From assembly GCF_001552215.1 (NCBI RefSeq), contig NZ_BCQT01000007.1, forward strand, positions 62,001-126,000: a DNA stretch of 64,000 nt, written 5' to 3'. Under the pieces are notes generated by a model. It made no database searches. It saw nothing but the letters and a program-made list of their open reading frames with translations, and had not been told where the DNA came from. The position numbers and the translations under genes were made by a program. The stretch is from Actinomadura macra NBRC 14102. GTDB lineage: Bacteria > Actinomycetota > Actinomycetes > Streptosporangiales > Streptosporangiaceae. How positions within the stretch are numbered: the stretch's first letter is position 1; every line of letters begins with the position of its first letter. Positions 60,031 to 64,000 of the stretch are shown here, piece by piece.

Positions 60031-63000
60031 ATGTGGTTCGGGGTTCTGGGGGCCGTGGAGGTCCGGGGCGGCCGGGGTGAGGTCGTCGCGGTGGGCGGGC
60101 CCCGGGTGCGGGGGTTGCTGGCCATGCTGGCACTGGACGCGGGGCGGGTCGTCCCGGCGGAGCGGCTGATCGACGGGCTGTACGGGCAGGAGGCGCCCAG
60201 CGGGGCGGCCAACGCGTTGCAGTCGCAGGTGTCGCGGCTGCGGCGGGGGCTGGGGGACGCGGGGCTCGTCGAGGGGCATCCGGCGGGCTACCGGCTGGCC
60301 GTGGAGCGGGACGCGGTGGACGCGCACGTGTTCGAGCGGCTCGCCGGGGACGGGCGGGAGGCGCTGGCCGCCGGGGACCACGCGAGGGCTGCCGGTCTGC
60401 TGAAGGACGCTCTCGGGCTCTGGCGGGGCCCCGCGCTCGCCGACGTCGACGCACCGTTCGCGGCGGTGTGGGTGGTGCGGTTGGAGGAGCGGCGCGTCGC
60501 GGTGGCGGAGGACCGCGCCGAGGCGGAGATCGGCCTCGGGGCGCCGGGGGCGGTGGTCGCGGAGCTGCGGGAGCTGGTGGACCGGCACCCGTTGCGGGAG
60601 CGGGCACGGGCGCTGCTCATGCGGGCCCTGTACGGGGACGGGCGGCAGGCGGAGGCGCTCGCGCTGTTCGAGGAGGGGCGGCGGCTGCTGGCGGACGAAC
60701 TGGGCGCCGACCCGTCCCGAGAGATGGCGGACGCGCACCTGGCGATACTGCGGGGTGACGCGGTCCCGCGGGAGGCGGCGCGTCCCGTCCGGGCCGCGCT
60801 GCCCGCGCAGCTCACGAGTTTCGTGGGACGCGAGGAGGAGGTGCGACGGGTCGGGGCGATGCTCGCGGACGGGCGGCTGGTCACGCTGCTCGGGCCGGGC
60901 GGGGCGGGCAAGACACGGCTGGCGATCGAGGCGGCGGGCCGGGAGGGTGGCGAGGTCTGCTTCGTGGACCTCGCGCCGGTGGACCGCTTCGAGGTGGAGA
61001 AGGCGCTGCTCGCCGCGTTGGGGCTGCGGGAGAGCGGGATGCTGCCGGGGGCCGGAGAGCCGCACCCGGGGGCGGAGGAGCGGCTGGTCGCGGCGCTGGC
61101 CGGGCAGCGGATGCTGCTCGTCCTGGACAACTGCGAGCATATCGTGGCGGCCGTCGCGCGGTTGACGCATCGGCTGCTGAGCGCCTGCCCCGACCTGCGG
61201 GTGCTCGCGACGAGCCGGGAGGCGCTGGCCGTCACGGGTGAGGCGCTGCGCCCGCTGCCACCGCTCGCGGTGCCGCCCGAGGGCACGCCGGTAGGGGACG
61301 CGACGGGTTTCCCGGCGGTGCGGCTGTTCGCCGACCGGGCGGTGGCGGTCCGGCCGGGCTTCGCGGTCGACGACGGGAACGTGGCCGCGGTCCTGCGGAT
61401 CTGCGGAGCGCTGGACGGGTTGCCGCTGGCGATCGAGCTGGCGGCGGCGCGGCTGCGCTCGCTGCCCGTCTCCGAGGTGGCGACGCGGCTGGACGACCGG
61501 TTCCGGCTGCTGTCGCGCGGGAACCGGGGCGCGGCGCCGCGCCACCAGACGTTGCGGGCCGTCGTCGAGTGGAGCTGGGGCCTGCTGGACGGGCCGGAGC
61601 AGACCCTCGCGCGGCGGCTGACGGTGTTCTCCGGCGGGCTCACGCTGGAGGCGGCCGGCTGCGTGTGCGACGTGGAGGACGCCGACGAGCTGCTCGTCGG
61701 GCTGGCCGACAAGTCCCTGGTGCAGACGGACGGCACGCGCTTCCGGATGCTCGACACCGTCCGCGCGTTCTGCGCCGAGCGGCTGGAGGTGGCCGGGGAG
61801 ACCGAGCGGTTCCAGCGGGCGCACGCCGAGTACTTCCTCGGCCTCGCCCGCCGCGCCGACCCGCATCTGCGCGGCCCGGACCAGGTGGCGTGGCTGGAGG
61901 CGCTCGCCGCCGACCACGGCAACCTGCACACGGCGCTGCGGCGGTGCGTCCGGCTGGATCCCGGGCTGGCGCTGCGGCTCGTCGCGTCGCTGTCGTGGTA
62001 CTGGTGGCTGCGGGGGCGGATCGAGGGGACGGCGCTGGCCACCGCGCTGCTGGGCGTGGTCGACCTGGACCCGCCCGCGGACCTGCACGAGGAGTACGTC
62101 CTGTGCGTGGCGAACGCGGTGGCAGGAGGTGGGCGCGCGGGGCCGTGGCTGGACCGGGCCGAGGAGCTGCTGAACGGGATCGACCACACGCTGGCGTACC
62201 CGGTCACCACCGTCTTCTGGGCGCTCACGGCGGGACCGAGCCGCACCAACGTCCCGGTCATGGTGCGCCAGATCGGCGACGATCCGTGGTCACGGTCGCT
62301 GATCTTGATGAGCGACGGCTTCCTGTGCCAGTTCCGCGGCGATCTGGAGGGCGCCGAGCGGGCGTGCGCCGAGGCCGTCGCCGGGTTCCGGGCGGCCGGG
62401 GACGGTTGGGGCATCGCGAACTCCCTGGACCCGCTCGCCCAGCTCGCCGACTGGCGCGGTGACCGGGTCCGTGCGCTGGCGCTGCTGGATGAGGCGCTCG
62501 CGCTGGTCGAGCGGCTGGGCGCGCTGGAGGACACCGCCGACCTGCTGTACCGGCGCGGGGAGGTGCACATCCACGCAGGGGACCTGGACACGGCGCACGC
62601 CGACTTCACGCGCGGCGCGGGGCTGTCGCGCCGCGCGGGCGCGCCCGACAAGGTCGCGGGCGCCCAGCACGGGCTCGGCCGGGTGGCGCGGCTGCGCGGC
62701 GACCTGGGCGAGGCGCGGCGACTGCACGAGATGGCGCTGGCCGGGCTCGCGTCCGAGCGGTTCATCGCCACCGCCATCCGCGCGCTGGCGCTGGTCGGGC
62801 TCGGCTGGGTCGCGGTCGACGAGGGCGACACGGCGCGAGGGCGGGAGCTGTTCCGCGAGGCCCTGGACGTGGCGATCGACCATCCCGTCTTCATGCACCA
62901 GGCCGGCGCGGCCGTCGGCCTGGCGGGCGCGGACCTCGTGGACGGGGACGGGACGCGGGCGGCGCTGCTGCTCGGCGCGGCGCGGGCACTGCGCGGCGTG

Positions 63001-63138
63001 CGGGTCGCCGGGGACCCCGACATCGAGCGCGTCGCGTCCGGCGCGCGACGCCTCGCCGGCGACGCCGCGTACGAGGCGTCCTACGCCCGGGGCGCCGCCG
63101 CGCAACGCGCCGAGGCCCTCGCGCTCCTGCGCACCTGA
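60031..63138 (+). CDS. AfsR/SARP family regulator (BTAD, NB-ARC, TPR)
   Basis: A 1035-residue regulator. The N-terminal OmpR-type winged helix (about 1-90) has VLGAVEVRGG, LAMLALDAGRVVPAERLIDG and ALQSQVSRLRRGLGDAG; the BTAD domain (about 95-245) follows with DAHVFERLAGDGREALAAGD and ADELGADPSREMADAHLAIL. An NB-ARC ATPase starts at LTSFVGREEEVRRVGAMLAD, with Walker A LLGPGGAGKTRLA (about 289) and LLVLDNCEHIVAAVARL as Walker B. A TPR-rich C-terminus of about 450 residues ends the protein. Such SARP-AfsR proteins activate secondary-metabolite genes. ATG 60031 was chosen at MWFGVLG. It precedes an MFS exporter. Confidence 0.94.
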   Translation: MWFGVLGAVEVRGGRGEVVAVGGPRVRGLLAMLALDAGRVVPAERLIDGLYGQEAPSGAANALQSQVSRLRRGLGDAGLVEGHPAGYRLAVERDAVDAHVFERLAGDGREALAAGDHARAAGLLKDALGLWRGPALADVDAPFAAVWVVRLEERRVAVAEDRAEAEIGLGAPGAVVAELRELVDRHPLRERARALLMRALYGDGRQAEALALFEEGRRLLADELGADPSREMADAHLAILRGDAVPREAARPVRAALPAQLTSFVGREEEVRRVGAMLADGRLVTLLGPGGAGKTRLAIEAAGREGGEVCFVDLAPVDRFEVEKALLAALGLRESGMLPGAGEPHPGAEERLVAALAGQRMLLVLDNCEHIVAAVARLTHRLLSACPDLRVLATSREALAVTGEALRPLPPLAVPPEGTPVGDATGFPAVRLFADRAVAVRPGFAVDDGNVAAVLRICGALDGLPLAIELAAARLRSLPVSEVATRLDDRFRLLSRGNRGAAPRHQTLRAVVEWSWGLLDGPEQTLARRLTVFSGGLTLEAAGCVCDVEDADELLVGLADKSLVQTDGTRFRMLDTVRAFCAERLEVAGETERFQRAHAEYFLGLARRADPHLRGPDQVAWLEALAADHGNLHTALRRCVRLDPGLALRLVASLSWYWWLRGRIEGTALATALLGVVDLDPPADLHEEYVLCVANAVAGGGRAGPWLDRAEELLNGIDHTLAYPVTTVFWALTAGPSRTNVPVMVRQIGDDPWSRSLILMSDGFLCQFRGDLEGAERACAEAVAGFRAAGDGWGIANSLDPLAQLADWRGDRVRALALLDEALALVERLGALEDTADLLYRRGEVHIHAGDLDTAHADFTRGAGLSRRAGAPDKVAGAQHGLGRVARLRGDLGEARRLHEMALAGLASERFIATAIRALALVGLGWVAVDEGDTARGRELFREALDVAIDHPVFMHQAGAAVGLAGADLVDGDGTRAALLLGAARALRGVRVAGDPDIERVASGARRLAGDAAYEASYARGAAAQRAEALALLRT

Positions 63139-63205
63139 CGGCGGCCGGGCGGACGGTCAGCGGACGGTGCGCGGGTGGTCAGCGCCGGCGTCGACGCTCT
63201 GCTGC

Positions 63206-64000
63206 ATGTACTCACCGGCTCGCAAGTGGGGCACGTTCGCGATCTGCGGACTGCTCGCCATCGTCCCGAACATCGACCTCACCGCGCTGAACCAGGCGAT
63301 CCCGCATCTGGGTGCGGACCTGCACCCGTCCGCGACGCAGACGCTGTGGATCGCCGACGCCTACGGCTTCGCCCTCGCCGGGCTGCTGATCACGATGGGC
63401 GGCATCGGCGACCGCATCGGACACAAGCGGCTGCTGCTGATCGGCACCGCCCTGTTCGCCGGGGCGTCCGCCGTGACGGCCTACGCGCCGAGCGCGGAAC
63501 TGCTGATCGCGGCCCGCGCGCTGCTGGGCGTCGCGGGGGCGACGCTGATGCCGTCCTGCCTCAGCCTGATCCGGCGGGTGTTCAGCGATCCCAAGGAACG
63601 GACGACCGCCGTCGGGCTCTTCATGGGGATGGGCGGCCTCGCGGTGGGCCTCGGCCCGGTGGTCAGCGGCGCGCTGCTCGACCACTTCTGGTGGGGCTCG
63701 GTGTTCCTGATCAATGTGCCGATCATGGTCGCGGCGCTGGTCGCCGGGGCACTGGTCCTGCCCGGGTCACGTCCCCTCGGTGGGGTGGGTCGGATGGACG
63801 TGCTCAGCGTGCCGCTGTCGGTCGCGGGAGTCCTCGGCCTGGTGTACGCGGTGAAGGAGGCGGCCGCGCACGGCGTGGACGGGCCCCGGGTACCGGTGGC
63901 GGCCGTCCTCGGCGCGGCGGCGCTCGCCGCGTTCGTGCTCCGGCAGACCCGGGTGGACGAGCCGCTGATCGACATCCGGCTGTTTCGGCTCCCGGCGTTC
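63206..64000 (+). CDS. MFS drug:H+ antiporter, DHA2 type (3' partial)
   Basis: The frame is open from ATG 63206 to the window end (265 codons). The first helix ends in PNIDLTALNQAIPHLGADL, the DHA2-family entry pattern; motif A is GGIGDRIGHKRLLLIG; motif C-like LFMGMGGLAVGLGPVVSGAL follows and FLINVPIMVAALVAG closes the sixth or seventh helix. DHA2 proteins of the EmrB/QacA group have 14 helices and export drugs; about half is present here. The start has no strong ribosome site. It lies 68 bp after the AfsR-type gene, so co-transcription and regulation by it are likely. Confidence 0.9.
   Translation, partial: MYSPARKWGTFAICGLLAIVPNIDLTALNQAIPHLGADLHPSATQTLWIADAYGFALAGLLITMGGIGDRIGHKRLLLIGTALFAGASAVTAYAPSAELLIAARALLGVAGATLMPSCLSLIRRVFSDPKERTTAVGLFMGMGGLAVGLGPVVSGALLDHFWWGSVFLINVPIMVAALVAGALVLPGSRPLGGVGRMDVLSVPLSVAGVLGLVYAVKEAAAHGVDGPRVPVAAVLGAAALAAFVLRQTRVDEPLIDIRLFRLPAF

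Noticed and set aside
59899..62187. 762-codon minus-strand frame opposite the AfsR-type gene
   Set aside because: Shadow of the SARP/NB-ARC gene; the predicted protein is low-complexity (Pro/Arg/Gln) and has no ribosome site.
1..64000. CRISPR array, integrase, prophage or complete insertion sequence
   Set aside because: No regularly spaced direct repeats of 25-40 bp and no recombinase or transposase domains were seen in any plausible gene.

Overview
The window is very GC-rich, uses GTG starts freely and carries a typical actinomycete gene set: an F420-type PPOX enzyme, a mycothiol-type DinB protein, a large LuxR (LAL) regulator, an AfsR/SARP regulator, a zf-HC2 anti-sigma factor, DrrAB-type exporters and secreted SGNH and PhoD enzymes. 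A filamentous actinomycete near Actinomadura (Streptosporangiales) is my inference; the sequence shown does not prove a genus. Both ends cut genes: a receptor kinase at base 1 and an MFS transporter at base 64000.

Layout. 1-11 kb: receptor Ser/Thr kinase with an outer propeller, MMPL lipid exporter, Ppx/GppA phosphatase, PH-domain protein, then a divergent pair of secreted phosphodiesterases (GDPD and PhoD) sharing a PHO-box-like element, a lipoprotein and an FG-GAP protein. 11-19 kb: aldo/keto reductase, an amide uptake and hydrolysis pair (permease plus FmdA-type amidase), a GAP-family membrane protein, the overlapping lactate-oxidation genes lutABC behind a strong 5' hairpin, and a membrane-anchored tyrosine phosphatase. 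19-27 kb: LAL regulator, an alpha/beta hydrolase with a Cys nucleophile and a GMC oxidoreductase resembling cholesterol oxidases, closed by a strong terminator; then a CGNR regulator and a methyltransferase divergent across a perfect inverted repeat. 27-34.8 kb: a giant protein with three AAA+ modules of which only the last looks active, a lone sigma-region-4 protein, a PPOX enzyme, a degenerate cyclase-like protein and an ECF sigma/anti-sigma pair. 35-43 kb: DrrAB-type exporter with divergent TetR regulator and paired operators, HrpB helicase, NERD protein and two small membrane proteins. 43-55 kb: tectonin propeller, histidine phosphatase, GAF regulator, coiled-coil protein, SDR, threonine aldolase, a CqsA-like autoinducer synthase, DinB protein, flippase-like protein and a secreted SGNH esterase. 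55-64 kb: Nudix hydrolase, a decayed kinase fragment, a MazG-like pyrophosphohydrolase, a frameshifted nuclease-ATPase (DUF2075 type), a PLD-family protein, an AfsR-type regulator and an MFS exporter.

Most notable: the CqsA-like alpha-ketone signal synthase (49970-51136), far from the Vibrio and Legionella systems that define the family and without a visible receptor; the three-module AAA+ protein; the MazG / nuclease-ATPase / PLD cluster; and several clean operator-like palindromes. No rRNA, tRNA, CRISPR array, integrase or intact insertion sequence was recognised.
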